From contig NZ_JAQIIX010000002.1 of assembly GCF_036946495.1 (NCBI RefSeq), positions 1,364,001-1,428,000 of the forward strand: 64,000 nucleotides of DNA, given 5' to 3'. Position 1 is the first letter of the stretch; each line of letters opens with the position of its first letter. Below the pieces are notes generated by a model. That model worked only from the letters and a program-made list of their open reading frames with translations, was not told where the DNA came from and ran no database searches. The translations under genes were made by a program, and so were the position numbers. Below are positions 1-9,043 of this stretch, piece after piece. Source of the DNA: Mycolicibacterium neoaurum (lineage in GTDB: Bacteria > Actinomycetota > Actinomycetes > Mycobacteriales > Mycobacteriaceae).

Positions 1-446
1 TTCGCGCCCAGACCGACCAGGTCGAGCAGGCCGCGCACCCGCATGTCGCGGTCGGCTCGGGTCTTGTACAGACCCTTGTGCGTGCGCCACGGTTCGGCGA
101 TGATCTCGGCCGCCGTCATCCGGGAGTTCAGCGAGGCGTAGGGATCCTGGAACACCATCTGGACCCGGCGCCGGAACGTCAGCAGTTCCTTGCCCTTCAG
201 CGCGAACGGGTCGATCCCGTCGAAGCGCACTGCTCCGGCGTCGGGGCGCTCCAGCATCATCAGGGTGCGGGCGAGGGTGGATTTGCCGCAACCGGATTCA
301 CCGACCAGGCCCAGCGTCTCACCCCGGGCGAGATCGAGGTTGATGCCGTCGAGCGCGGTCAGTGTCTTGCCGCCGGACACCCGGAACGTCTTGGTCAGAT
401 CGCGGACCTTGAGCACCTGATCGGCCGCCGTTGTTGAATCAGGCAT
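1..446 (-). CDS. ABC importer ATP-binding protein, OppF/DppF type (3' end outside window)
   Basis: Second ATPase of an oligopeptide-type ABC importer; it would pair with the neighbouring OppD-like ATPase and hydrolyse ATP to drive uptake. The visible part is about the first 148 residues. It shows a Walker A motif GESGCGKS at residues 49-56 and the Q-loop region (FRRRVQMVFQDPYASLN). The gene runs off the left edge of the window, so the signature motif, Walker B and C-terminal oligopeptide domain are not visible. Its ATG overlaps the 3' end of the upstream ATPase gene by 8 bases, indicating translational coupling. The substrate cannot be read from this subunit. Confidence 0.9.
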   Translation of the reverse strand, partial: MPDSTTAADQVLKVRDLTKTFRVSGGKTLTALDGINLDLARGETLGLVGESGCGKSTLARTLMMLERPDAGAVRFDGIDPFALKGKELLTFRRRVQMVFQDPYASLNSRMTAAEIIAEPWRTHKGLYKTRADRDMRVRGLLDLVGLGA

Positions 447-1458
447 TGGAGACCTCCGTGGGGAAGTGGCAGGCGGCCGCGCGTCGGCCACCGACGGCCT
501 GCAGGGTCGGACGGGTGCTGCGGCAGATGTCGGCGACCAGCGGGCAGCGATCCTGGTACACACATCCGCTCGGGATGGAGTGCAGGTCGGGCGGTGAGCC
601 ACCGATCGACTTGAGCTCGGCGCCGCGCTCGGCGTCGACGGGTACCGAGTCCAGCAGCCCCTTGGTGTACGGGTGCTTAGGCTCGGCGAAAACCTCGGAT
701 ACCGGGCCGGTTTCGACGATACTGCCCGCGTACATGATGGCGACGCGGTCGGCCTCCTCGGCGACCAGGGCCAGATCGTGGGTGATCAGCACGACCGCCA
801 TGTCGTACTCGGCACGCAGACTCTTGAGCAGGGCCATGATCTGGGCCTGCACCGTCACATCGAGTGCCGTCGTCGGCTCGTCGGCGATCAGCACCTTGGG
901 GTTCAACGCCACGGCCATCGCGATGAGCAGACGCTGGCGCATACCCCCGGAGAACTGGTGCGGATAGGCCTTCATTCGGTCTTCGGGCTGCGGGATGCCC
1001 ACGCGCGCCATCAATTCCACCGCCTTGGCCTTGGCCTGCTTGGCCTTCATGCCGTGGTGGATGCGGAACGGCTCGGCCAGCTGAGTGCCGACGGTGTAGA
1101 GCGGGTTGAGCGCGGTGAGCGCGTCCTGGAAGACGATGGCCAGTTCGGGGCCGGCCATCTCGCGGCGTTTCTTCCGGTCGACCGCGAGGATGTCCACATC
1201 GCCGATGCGCGCGGTGCCGTCGGCGATCTGGGCCACCGGTTCCAGCAGGCCGACCAGCGCCGTGGCGGTCATCGACTTGCCGCAACCGGATTCACCGAGC
1301 AGTGCCAGCGTCTCGCCGCTGCGGGCGGCGAAGCTGACGTGGTCGACGGCCCGGACGGTGCCGGTGATGGTGCGGATGTCGACGGTCAGCCCCTCGACCC
1401 GCAGCGCGGGATCGGCGTCCACCTGGTCCATGGGGAGATGTTCTGCGACAGCAGTCAT
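439..1458 (-). CDS. ABC importer ATP-binding protein, OppD/DppD type
   Basis: First ATPase (339 aa) of the peptide/nickel-family importer. Walker A GESGCGKS is at residues 55-62. A Q-loop (IVFQDALTALNP), an ABC signature (FSGGMRQR), Walker B (VLIADEPTTALD) and a switch histidine (LITHD) follow in order. The C-terminal part carries the cysteine-containing segment typical of oligopeptide ATPases (CVYQDRCPLVADIC). The start codon overlaps the TAA of the upstream permease in a TAATG arrangement. It sits fourth in a binding protein-permease-permease-ATPase-ATPase operon. Confidence 0.93.
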   Translation of the reverse strand: MTAVAEHLPMDQVDADPALRVEGLTVDIRTITGTVRAVDHVSFAARSGETLALLGESGCGKSMTATALVGLLEPVAQIADGTARIGDVDILAVDRKKRREMAGPELAIVFQDALTALNPLYTVGTQLAEPFRIHHGMKAKQAKAKAVELMARVGIPQPEDRMKAYPHQFSGGMRQRLLIAMAVALNPKVLIADEPTTALDVTVQAQIMALLKSLRAEYDMAVVLITHDLALVAEEADRVAIMYAGSIVETGPVSEVFAEPKHPYTKGLLDSVPVDAERGAELKSIGGSPPDLHSIPSGCVYQDRCPLVADICRSTRPTLQAVGGRRAAACHFPTEVSNA

Positions 1459-2441
1459 TAGATGGCCTTTCCGGACTTGGTGAAGCGGGACAGTCGCTTC
1501 TGCGGGACGGTGAGCCGCCAGCGCTGGGCGGGGTCGGTGGCGATGCGGGCCCAGGCGGCCAGGATGGTCGCCGAGACGGTGGTGATGACGATGGCCAGAC
1601 CCGGCAGGAAGGACAGCCACCACGCGGTGTGCAGGTAGGTGCGGCCCTGGGAGACCATCAGGCCCCAGCTGACGTCGGGCGGCTGGATACCGATGCCCAG
1701 GAAGCTCAGCGAACTCTCGGCCAGCATCACGTAGCAGAAGTCCAGGGTCGCGACGGTGAGCAGGGTGGGCAGCACGATCGGTACCACATGCCGGGTGATG
1801 ATGGACCGTCCGCTGGCCCCGAACGTCCGGGCGGCGTCGACGAACACCCGGCTGGACAGTTCGGCGGATTCGGCGCGGGCGGTGCGCAGGTACACCGGGA
1901 TTCGGGTGATGGCCAGTACCGCAACGATGTTGGCGGCGCTCGGGGAGAACACGTAGAGCACCACCACCGCCAGCAGCAGCGACGGGAAGCTCATGATGAC
2001 ATCGGCCACGCGCATCGCGACGGTCTCGCGCCAGCCGCGGTAGTAGCCGGCCCACATCCCGATGATGGAGCCGACGGCCGCCGAGATGACCACGGCGGGG
2101 ATGGCCACCGACAGGGTGGTCTGACAGGCCACGATCAACCGGGCCAGCATGCTGCGGCCCAGCGGGTCGGTGCCCAGCACATTGGCCCAGCCGTGCGCCA
2201 GGGTGAACGGTGCCTGATTGGAGTTGTCCAGGTCGATGCGGGTGGCCAGATCACCGACGAGCAGAGGGCCGAAGATCGCGGTGAGGAAGACCAGGCTCAG
2301 CACCACCGCGGCGGCGGCGGCGACGCGGTCGTTGACCAGCAGGCGGAACCAGACGGAGCCGGCGGAGCGCTTCTTGGTGACCGGTTCGCCGACGATGGCG
2401 GTGGTCGGCTTGACCGGGACGAGATCGATCTGAGTGCTCAT
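1458..2441 (-). CDS. ABC importer permease, OppC/DppC type
   Basis: 327-aa inner-membrane permease of the oligopeptide-type importer. A cytoplasmic N-terminus with basic residues precedes a first membrane span at about residues 38-62. The BPD_transp_1 region with several spans follows, including the EAA-like loop around DAARTFGASGRSIITRHVVP, which docks the ATPases. A purine-rich ribosome-binding site (AGGGAG) lies about 10 bases before the ATG. The gene is intact and would form a heterodimer with the OppB-like permease encoded just upstream, which is interrupted by a stop codon. Confidence 0.93.
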   Translation of the reverse strand: MSTQIDLVPVKPTTAIVGEPVTKKRSAGSVWFRLLVNDRVAAAAAVVLSLVFLTAIFGPLLVGDLATRIDLDNSNQAPFTLAHGWANVLGTDPLGRSMLARLIVACQTTLSVAIPAVVISAAVGSIIGMWAGYYRGWRETVAMRVADVIMSFPSLLLAVVVLYVFSPSAANIVAVLAITRIPVYLRTARAESAELSSRVFVDAARTFGASGRSIITRHVVPIVLPTLLTVATLDFCYVMLAESSLSFLGIGIQPPDVSWGLMVSQGRTYLHTAWWLSFLPGLAIVITTVSATILAAWARIATDPAQRWRLTVPQKRLSRFTKSGKAI

Positions 2442-2456
2442 CTTTGGTTGGCTCCC

Positions 2457-3386
2457 TTAGACCTTGGCGGGTTCGCGGACGCGAGCGTCGAGCAGCGCGT
2501 AGCAGGCGTCGATGGCGATGTTGAGGATGAAGATGCTGACCGCGGTGAGCAGTACCGCCGCCTACAGCACCGCGAAATCGCGTTGCAGGATCGCGTCGAT
2601 CATGAGCTTGCCGATACCGGGCCAGCCGAAGATGGCCTCGACCACGACCGCGCCGTTGATCAGGCCGACGGCCAGGTCGCCAGCCACGGTCAGCGCGGGG
2701 GCGGCGGCGTTGCGCAGCGCGTGGTGGGTGACGACCCGCATATCGCCGGCACCCTTGCTGCGCGCCAGCCGGACATACGGCGCCGAGAGCGCGGAAACCA
2801 TTGCGCCGCGGACCACCTGGGTGAGCACTCCGAGTGGACGGATCATCAGGGTGGCGATCGGCAGGATCCAGGACAGCACACCCGCGTCGGTACCGGAGGT
2901 GGGCAGCCAGCCCATCAGCACCGCGAACAGCCAGACGCCGGTGATGGCGAACCAGAAGTCCGGGATGGAGGCCGCGGTCATGGACAGCAGGCTGGAGAAC
3001 CGGTCGGCCAGTGAGTTGGGCCGGTAGGCCGCCCAGCAGCCGATCACCACAGCGCCGATGATGGCCAGCAGCATGGTGACGAACGCCAGTTGCAGGGTGG
3101 CCGGGAAGGCCCGCAACGCCATCTCGGCGGCCGATTCACCGGTGCGCAGCGAAGTACCGAAGTCGAGGTGGATGACGCCCTTGAAATAGTCCAGCAGCTG
3201 GACGATCAGCGGATCGTTGAAACCGTTGGACTCGGCGAACGCGGCGCGCTGCTCGGCGGTGGCCGATTCAGGCAGATACAGATTGGTGGGGTCACCGGTG
3301 AGTCGGGCGAGCAGGAATACACCGAGCAGCACGATGACCAAAGGAATTGTGCTGGTGTACATCCGGCGTCGGAGGAAGGCGAACAT
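2457..3386 (-). pseudogene. ABC importer permease, OppB/DppB type, interrupted by an in-frame amber codon
   Basis: The frame encodes a normal OppB-like permease for 274 codons: an N-terminal span (MYTSTIPLVIVLLGVFLLA), the large periplasmic loop, and the EAA-type loop (VRLARSKGAGDMRVVTHHAL). It then meets TAG at 2562-2564. Translation past the TAG continues in the same frame for 34 more codons that look like the expected end of the family (AAVLLTAVSIFILNIAIDAC, a membrane span), ending at TAA 2457-2459. Family members usually have glutamine at this place, so one CAG-to-TAG change explains it. The product would lose its last membrane span and is probably inactive, unless the stop is read through or is a sequencing error. 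All other genes of the operon look intact. Confidence 0.8.
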
Positions 3387-3414
3387 GGCGTGTCCTCTTT
3401 CGGGAGCGGTCGGG

Positions 3415-4974
3415 TCAGGACTGGTCGGTGCGGTCGCTGGTCGCGGGCGTCATCGCGGCCAGGCGCATCTCGTCGCCGGTCGCCGGGTCGGGGGTGTAGT
3501 CGATGCGCGGCGATTTGCCCAGGATGCCCTGCATGTGGGCCAGATAGGCCATCTGCATGATCTCCTGCGGTTCCTCGGCGAACAGTTCGGCGAAGGCATC
3601 CTGGCGGGCCTCGTCGGTCAGCGCTTCCGCGGCGCGGATCTTGGCATCGAATTCCGCTGTGCCGTAGGCAGCCTGCGGGCCGTCGGAGAGCATGTACTGG
3701 TCGAGGGTGAAGGCGGCGTCACCGGCCTGGTTGCCGTGCATGATCATCAGCAGATACGGCCCGGTGTTCGCCGGGAACGGTCGCAACTGGTACTGCAACT
3801 GGCTTGCGGTGTCCATCATCTCGATCTTGACGTTGAGGCCGATCTCGGTGAACTCGCTCTGCAGCACCTCGATGGTCTCGGTGATCTTCGGGAACTGGGC
3901 GGTTCGCCCGATCAGCCGGATCTGGCGGTCGACGGGGACCCCGTCGGCCTTGGCCTGCGCGATCAGCTCCTTGGCCTTGTCAAGATCGTGCGGCCACAGC
4001 GGCAGGTCGGCGTTGTACCCGACGACACCCGAGGGGATCAGTTGGGCGGCAGGCTCACCGAGGTCGCGGAACAGCGCCTTGACGATGCCGGTCCGGTTGA
4101 CGGCGTAGTTGACCGCCTGGCGCACCCGGATGTCGTCCAACGGTGGCTCGGTGGCCTGCATCCGTAGGGCGGTGGTCTCGTTGTTCTGGAACGGCACGCC
4201 GAGATCACCGGCGCCGTCCTCGGGCCCGAGTCCGACGGCGATATCGGCCTCGTCGTTGGTGATCATCGCCGCACGCACGCTGCCCTCACTGCGCCACTGG
4301 TATTCGGCCTTGCCGAACGCCGGAGCCGCTCCCCAGTAGGTGGGATTGCGGGTCAGGGTCAGCTTCTGTCCGTACTCCCAGCGCTCGATCGCATAGGGTC
4401 CGGTGCCTATCGGTTCGCGCACCTTCTCGCCGACACTGGTGGTCCGCGGCACCATTTCGACGAACGAAATACGCAGCGGCAGGATCGGATCCGGTTCCGT
4501 GGTACCGATGACGACGGTTTCGGCATCCGGGGTACGCAGGGCCAGGGTCTCGTCGCCGAAGACGTAACCGTCGACGTTGCACTGTAGGTCGGAATTCACG
4601 GCGCGGTCGATGGAGAAGGCGGCATCCTCGGAGGTGAAGGGCGCGCCGTCGGAGAAGGTGACGCCGTCGCGCAACCGAAAGGTCCACTCGGTCGGGGCGG
4701 TCTGCTCCCATTCGGTGGCCAGCAGCGGCTGCAGATCACCGGTGGTGGCGTCGCGCTCCAGCAGCGGTTCGGTGATGTTGGAGCGCACGACGATCCCGGT
4801 CGACGTCAGCGAGCTCTCGCAGGGTTCCAGCGTGGGCGGCTCCTGCTGCAACACGATGCGCAGGGTATCGGGGTCATAACCGCCGCCCCCGGAGTTGGCG
4901 ACGGTGCAGCCGGCGGCCAGCACGGCCGTGCCGGTGATGACGAGCAGCCGGGGCACGGGCACTCTCGCGGCCAT
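3415..4974 (-). CDS. ABC importer substrate-binding lipoprotein, SBP_bac_5 family
   Basis: 519-aa extracytoplasmic solute-binding protein that captures substrate for the importer encoded downstream. The start at 4974 is chosen because a GGAGG ribosome-binding site sits 6 bases upstream and because it places a lipoprotein signal directly at the N-terminus: basic residues, a hydrophobic stretch, then lipobox LAAGC with Cys23. The family-5 pattern follows, with EPPTLEPCESSLTSTGIVVR near the start and LRDGVTFSDGAPFTSEDAAF around one quarter of the length. Such proteins bind peptides, nickel, opines or oligosaccharides. The adjacent sugar-acid genes make a carbohydrate-derived ligand conceivable, but that is inference only. 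Confidence 0.92.
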   Translation of the reverse strand: MAARVPVPRLLVITGTAVLAAGCTVANSGGGGYDPDTLRIVLQQEPPTLEPCESSLTSTGIVVRSNITEPLLERDATTGDLQPLLATEWEQTAPTEWTFRLRDGVTFSDGAPFTSEDAAFSIDRAVNSDLQCNVDGYVFGDETLALRTPDAETVVIGTTEPDPILPLRISFVEMVPRTTSVGEKVREPIGTGPYAIERWEYGQKLTLTRNPTYWGAAPAFGKAEYQWRSEGSVRAAMITNDEADIAVGLGPEDGAGDLGVPFQNNETTALRMQATEPPLDDIRVRQAVNYAVNRTGIVKALFRDLGEPAAQLIPSGVVGYNADLPLWPHDLDKAKELIAQAKADGVPVDRQIRLIGRTAQFPKITETIEVLQSEFTEIGLNVKIEMMDTASQLQYQLRPFPANTGPYLLMIMHGNQAGDAAFTLDQYMLSDGPQAAYGTAEFDAKIRAAEALTDEARQDAFAELFAEEPQEIMQMAYLAHMQGILGKSPRIDYTPDPATGDEMRLAAMTPATSDRTDQS

Positions 4975-5318
4975 CGGGACCTCCAGATCAGGATGTGGGC
5001 TGTACCGAGCCAACAGAGTGATGTCCATGTATGTAGACGTCATCTGTGACGGTAGACACACCGTAGGAGCGCGATTCCGACAGCGTCAACCGTCCGAAAC
5101 GTGCACATCTGCTGCCATTCGGCAGCTGCCCGACGCCGGCACTACACTCCATAAATTGCCAATGAGCTGCGGTTACGCCCCTGCCGTCCGATGTTTGATA
5201 CCTCGAAGCAGTGGGCAAAACGCCAATCATGCATGTTCTGTATCAACCCATGCTATTTCCGTGTTGGACAGGTATCCGCAGGTCTCCTTACCGTGACACC
5301 GAGGAATGAAGGAGCCAC
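4975..5318. promoter_or_regulatory. Divergent promoter region between importer operon and hydroxyacid dehydrogenase gene
   Basis: About 340 bases without a convincing gene separate the two divergently transcribed units and must carry both promoters. The sequence is less GC-rich than the flanking genes around 5010-5060 and 5200-5280. I could not assign -35/-10 elements or an operator with confidence. A GAAGGAG ribosome-binding site lies just before the ATG at 5319. Confidence 0.5.
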
Positions 5319-6299
5319 ATGGGAACATCAGCGCGATCCATCGACCGTGTCCTGCAGGTCGGTCCACTCAAACCGTCACTGGCCGACACCCTCGCCACCC
5401 GGTACGACGCCCTGGTCCTGCCCGAGGAGAACGCCGCCCGCGAGGCGTTACTGGCCGAGCATGCCGACGCGGTGACCGTCGTGGTGACATCGGGCCGCAC
5501 CGGCGTGGACGCCGCTCTGATGAGCGCGCTGCCGCGACTGGGCGCCGTCATCAACTTCGGTGTCGGATACGACACGACCGATGTGGAGGCCGCCGAACTT
5601 CGGGGCGTCGGGGTGAGTAACACCCCCGACGTCCTGACCGACTGTGTCGCCGACACCGCCGTCGGACTGTTGATCGACACCATGCGCCAGTTCTCGGCAT
5701 CCGACCGCTATGTGCGCGCGGGCCGCTGGCCGGCCGAGGGAAGCTACCCATTGACCCGGCAGGTCAGCAACACCCGCGTCGGCATCATCGGGCTCGGCCG
5801 TATCGGTGGCGCAATCGCCAAGCGTCTCAGCGCCTTCGGTTGCACCATCAGCTACCACAATCGCCGCCAGGTGGCGGATTCGCCGTACCGCTACGTCGAC
5901 ACGCCTGTGAACCTGGCCCGCGATGTCGACGTGCTGGTGATCGCTGCCGCCGGCGGCAGCGCGACCAGCAAGCTGGTCGACGCCGCCGTCCTCGATGCGC
6001 TCGGCGCGCAGGGATACCTGATCAACATCGCCCGGGGCAGCGTCGTCGACGAGCAGGCACTCGTGAGCGCCCTGCGCGAGGGACGGTTGGCCGGTGCCGG
6101 TCTGGACGTCTTCGCGGCCGAACCGCAGGTCCCCGCCGAGTTGTTCGAGATGGACAACGTCGTACTGCTCCCCCATGTCGGCAGCGCGACCGTGCAGACC
6201 CGCGCCGCCATGGAGGCGCTCACCCTGCGCAACCTCGACGAGTTCCTCTCGACCGGTCAGCTGGTCACGCCGGTAGTGCAGCCCGCCGCCAGGGTGTAG
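5319..6299 (+). CDS. D-2-hydroxyacid dehydrogenase (NAD(P)H-dependent)
   Basis: 326-aa enzyme of the D-isomer-specific 2-hydroxyacid dehydrogenase family, reducing a 2-oxoacid such as glyoxylate or hydroxypyruvate, or the reverse. The nucleotide-binding fold starts with GLGRIG at residues 158-163. The catalytic set typical of the family is present: Arg239 (NIARGSVVDE), Glu268 (DVFAAEP) and His286 (LLPHVGSAT). Length and motif spacing are normal. The ATG is preceded by GAAGGAG. It is divergent from the importer operon and convergent with a LysR regulator gene. Its precise substrate cannot be read from the sequence; glyoxylate/hydroxypyruvate reductase is the nearest guess. Confidence 0.9.
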   Translation: MGTSARSIDRVLQVGPLKPSLADTLATRYDALVLPEENAAREALLAEHADAVTVVVTSGRTGVDAALMSALPRLGAVINFGVGYDTTDVEAAELRGVGVSNTPDVLTDCVADTAVGLLIDTMRQFSASDRYVRAGRWPAEGSYPLTRQVSNTRVGIIGLGRIGGAIAKRLSAFGCTISYHNRRQVADSPYRYVDTPVNLARDVDVLVIAAAGGSATSKLVDAAVLDALGAQGYLINIARGSVVDEQALVSALREGRLAGAGLDVFAAEPQVPAELFEMDNVVLLPHVGSATVQTRAAMEALTLRNLDEFLSTGQLVTPVVQPAARV

Positions 6300-6384
6300 C
6301 GGTCGATCGCAATGTGCCCCTGACAGCGCCACCGTGGATATATATCCATGACGACGCTCTCAGGGTCACATTGCGTTGTGCGAG

Positions 6385-7311
6385 TCAGCCTCCGAAGCCA
6401 TCCAGCAGGTCGTCAGTGGTCCACTCCCGCGCCGGGAGCACATCACGCAACAGTCGCAGCAGCGCCGGGTTCGTGCTGTCCTGGCGCCAGCAGGCATCGA
6501 GCTCGACGGGCCGTTCCCGGAATGCGCCGATGGTGCGGAACACCACTCCCTCGGGATGCAGCGTGGCGGCCGACGCCGGTACCAGCGCAATTCCGATCCC
6601 CGAGCGCACCAGCACCAGCATCGTGTGTACTTGCGTGACGAACTGGACGTAGCGCGGCGTGGCCCCGGCGATGGTGAACGTGCTGATCAACAGCTCGTTG
6701 AAGTAACGCGCCTCGACCGGTGAGTACATCACGACGTCCTGGCCGTCGAGATCGTTGAGGGTGAGCTGGCGGGCCTGCCCGACCAGTGGGTGGCCGGCGG
6801 GAAGTGCGGCCACGAGCTGCTCGTGCAGCAGCGGGCGGGAGACGATGCCGGGGCGTTTGAGCGGCGGCCGGGCCATCCCCAGGTCGATGTCACCACTCAT
6901 CAGCGCCTCCACTTGCACGGAGGAAACCATCTCGCGCAGTTCGAGTTTGACGTCCGGCAGGTTCTGGCGAGTGTGCTCGAGCAGGCGCGGCAACACGGCG
7001 TGCGCCGATGCCGCGGTGAAGCCGACCACCACGGTGCCCAGATCTCCGGCCGGTACCCGCTTCACGGTGAGCGCCGCGCTCTCGGCAAGCTGGAGGATGC
7101 GGCGGGCATCCGGCAGGAAGGCCACCCCGGCCGGGGTGAGCGTGACCGTGCGGGTGGTGCGGTCGATGAGCTGAACTCCGAGTTCGGCCTCCAGCTGCTG
7201 GATCTGGCGACTGAGCGGGGGCTGGGTCATGTGTAACCGCTCAGCAGCGCGCCCGAAATGCAATTCCTCGGCCACCGCGATGAAGCAGGACAATCGGGCC
7301 AGCGAGAACAT
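6385..7311 (-). CDS. LysR-family transcriptional regulator
   Basis: 308-aa LysR-type regulator. The N-terminal winged helix-turn-helix covers about residues 1-60 (LARLSCFIAVAEELHFGRAA, then QPPLSRQIQQLEAELGVQLI). A periplasmic-binding-protein-like effector domain follows, starting near residue 90 (LGTVVVGFTAASAHAVLPRL). LysR proteins usually bind a small acid and control neighbouring genes. Candidates are the hydroxyacid dehydrogenase convergent with it and the glucarate genes 2 kb downstream, but other genes intervene, so the target is uncertain. Confidence 0.92.
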   Translation of the reverse strand: MFSLARLSCFIAVAEELHFGRAAERLHMTQPPLSRQIQQLEAELGVQLIDRTTRTVTLTPAGVAFLPDARRILQLAESAALTVKRVPAGDLGTVVVGFTAASAHAVLPRLLEHTRQNLPDVKLELREMVSSVQVEALMSGDIDLGMARPPLKRPGIVSRPLLHEQLVAALPAGHPLVGQARQLTLNDLDGQDVVMYSPVEARYFNELLISTFTIAGATPRYVQFVTQVHTMLVLVRSGIGIALVPASAATLHPEGVVFRTIGAFRERPVELDACWRQDSTNPALLRLLRDVLPAREWTTDDLLDGFGG

Positions 7312-7364
7312 CGATGCACTCCTCGTATCACCGCGCCCCTGCGGGACGTCGGTGGTGCATCAGT

Positions 7365-8333
7365 TTAGCGTGCGGCGAAACTCTCCAGTTCGTACCGATT
7401 GTGGAAGTCACGCAACTTCTCGTAGCGATAGCGGTTGTAGGCCATCGGCTCCAACACCAGCCGCTTGGGCAACCGCCGGGCGGCGCGGATCGCCACCCGG
7501 TACAGCGCGAACTCCAGCCGCTTGGACGAATTCCATTCACTGCCAAGCAGTTCCATCATCACCGGATGGGTCGCCGATTCGGCGCAGATGCGGGCCGGGC
7601 GTGCCAGCACCGGCATTGTCAGCCGCCAGGCGGGCTCGATGAGTCGGCGCAGCCATGCCGGGCCGAACAACGTCGGCACCGGCGGACCGGAGAACTGATC
7701 GGCGGCCCACAGCAGGAACGGGTTGCTCGCCAGTTCGGTGGTGGCGACCTCGTCGTAGTAGGCGCGCATCTCGGCCACGGTGGCAGGCACATCGGCAGCG
7801 TCACTGGGCAGTCCGACGTCGGCCATCGCACACACCGTGCGCCACACCACCTCGCGCTGCTCATCGGTGAAGTGCTCGCCGTAGACCGCGGTGTATCCGG
7901 CGTAGAAGATGTTCAGCGAGGTGGTGCCGACCCACTTCCACAACGCGGGATCCAGCGCGCTGAAACGTTCACCGGCGAAATCCCCCTTGCCGACCCCGTG
8001 TACCGCGCCATGCTTGGTCTTCAGTCGTTCGGCGGTGGCGCGCCGGTCGGCCTCGTCGGCGAACGCGAGTGGTCCGTTCCACAGGTAGCTGTTGATCCCA
8101 CGGTCGGTGAAGTTCGCCGCGAACCGACCGCTGGCGTCGACGGCGGCCGCAACCTTGCGGTAGGCCACCTGGTCCAGGGCGAGCCTGCCGAACAGACCGA
8201 AGGCCAGCGGTGTGCCCATCCACCAGCGCACGTCGGCGGCCAGCTCGTGGTGTGGTTGGCCGGGATCCCAGGGTCTGGGCGACGTGTCCGCGTCTACCCG
8301 TTGCGCCGTGCTCGTCATCGCCGGAACCCCCAT
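7365..8333 (-). CDS. MpaB/rubber-oxygenase-like protein (DUF2236)
   Basis: 322-aa protein of the oxygenase-MpaB (formerly DUF2236, latex-clearing-protein-like) family, whose characterised members use b-type haem to cleave isoprenoid double bonds. Family-like features include the N-terminal WWMGTPLAFGLFGRLALDQ region, a central WKWVGTTSLNIFYAGYTAVYGE segment and the C-terminal ARRLPKRLVLEPMAYNRYRY segment. The start may be ATG 8333 or ATG 8318; neither has a strong ribosome-binding site. It is divergent from a TetR gene 71 bases away, an arrangement that suggests TetR control. Mycobacteria carry several such paralogues with unknown substrates. Confidence 0.85.
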   Translation of the reverse strand: MGVPAMTSTAQRVDADTSPRPWDPGQPHHELAADVRWWMGTPLAFGLFGRLALDQVAYRKVAAAVDASGRFAANFTDRGINSYLWNGPLAFADEADRRATAERLKTKHGAVHGVGKGDFAGERFSALDPALWKWVGTTSLNIFYAGYTAVYGEHFTDEQREVVWRTVCAMADVGLPSDAADVPATVAEMRAYYDEVATTELASNPFLLWAADQFSGPPVPTLFGPAWLRRLIEPAWRLTMPVLARPARICAESATHPVMMELLGSEWNSSKRLEFALYRVAIRAARRLPKRLVLEPMAYNRYRYEKLRDFHNRYELESFAAR

Positions 8334-8350
8334 CCGAGAAAACAGGAAAC

Positions 8351-8364
8351 ATCTGTGTGCAGAT
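8351..8364. promoter_or_regulatory. Small palindrome, candidate TetR operator
   Basis: A perfect inverted repeat ATCTG-TGTG-CAGAT lies in the 71-base gap between the divergent MpaB-like and TetR genes, where an autoregulatory TetR operator is expected. The arms are only 5 bp, so chance occurrence cannot be excluded. Confidence 0.35.
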
Positions 8365-8404
8365 TGAGAAAACCAGCGTAGAGCCGCTGTGTCAAGATGG
8401 TCCG

Positions 8405-9043
8405 ATGGCGGTCTCGCGGCGCTACGGCGGACAAACCGCCGTTGACCGGGTCGCCGAACGGCGTGCCAAGTTGCTCGCCGCCGGCCTGGAGTTGATGGGA
8501 ACGCGCGGTGTCGCCGGCACGACGGTGCGCGGTGTCACCGAGGCCTCTGGTGTGGCGGCTCGGTACTTCTACGAGAGCTTCGCCGATATCGAGGCGCTGC
8601 ATCTTGCCGTCTACACCGAGGTCATCGAGGAGGCGGCACGCCGGTCGGTCGCCGCGCTGGAGCAGGCACCCGATGATGCCGTGGCGCGCACCAGGGCGGT
8701 GCTCGGCGAACTGGTCGACCTGATCCTCGGCGACCGGCGCAAGGGCCGGATCTTGGTGTTGGAAGCAACAGCCACACCGGAGCTGGGTCGGCGCAGCCTC
8801 GCCGAGTCGAGCAGGTTTGCCGGCATGCTGGCCGCGACCGCGGCCGGTGGTGATCCGGCTCTGGCGGCTGACGGGCTGCCGACAAATCTGCGGCTGGTGT
8901 CGCAGTTTCTTGTCGGCGGGGTCACCGCGACCATCGGCGCGGTTCTGCTCGGTGACGTCGAGGTCGACCGCGAACACCTGGTCGACGTGCTGGTATCGCT
9001 GTTCGAGGCGATCCGTACGGCCGCTCCGGCTAACTCAACTTGA
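8405..9043 (+). CDS. TetR-family transcriptional regulator
   Basis: 212-aa TetR-family repressor. An N-terminal helix-turn-helix region covers about residues 18-65 (ERRAKLLAAGLELMGTRG, TTVRGVTEASGVAARYFYES); the final FYESFADIEAL corresponds to the family's YYHFxxKxxL element. The rest is a helical ligand-binding domain with no recognisable ligand signature. ATG 8405 is chosen because it starts close to the DNA-binding domain. The gene is divergent from the MpaB-like oxygenase and probably regulates it. Its 3' end overlaps the convergent F420-type oxidoreductase gene by 14 bases. Confidence 0.9.
   Translation: MAVSRRYGGQTAVDRVAERRAKLLAAGLELMGTRGVAGTTVRGVTEASGVAARYFYESFADIEALHLAVYTEVIEEAARRSVAALEQAPDDAVARTRAVLGELVDLILGDRRKGRILVLEATATPELGRRSLAESSRFAGMLAATAAGGDPALAADGLPTNLRLVSQFLVGGVTATIGAVLLGDVEVDREHLVDVLVSLFEAIRTAAPANST

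Noticed and set aside
4988..5230. 80-codon minus-strand frame in the importer/dehydrogenase gap
   Set aside because: It overlaps the upstream region of the binding-protein gene and has no recognisable features.
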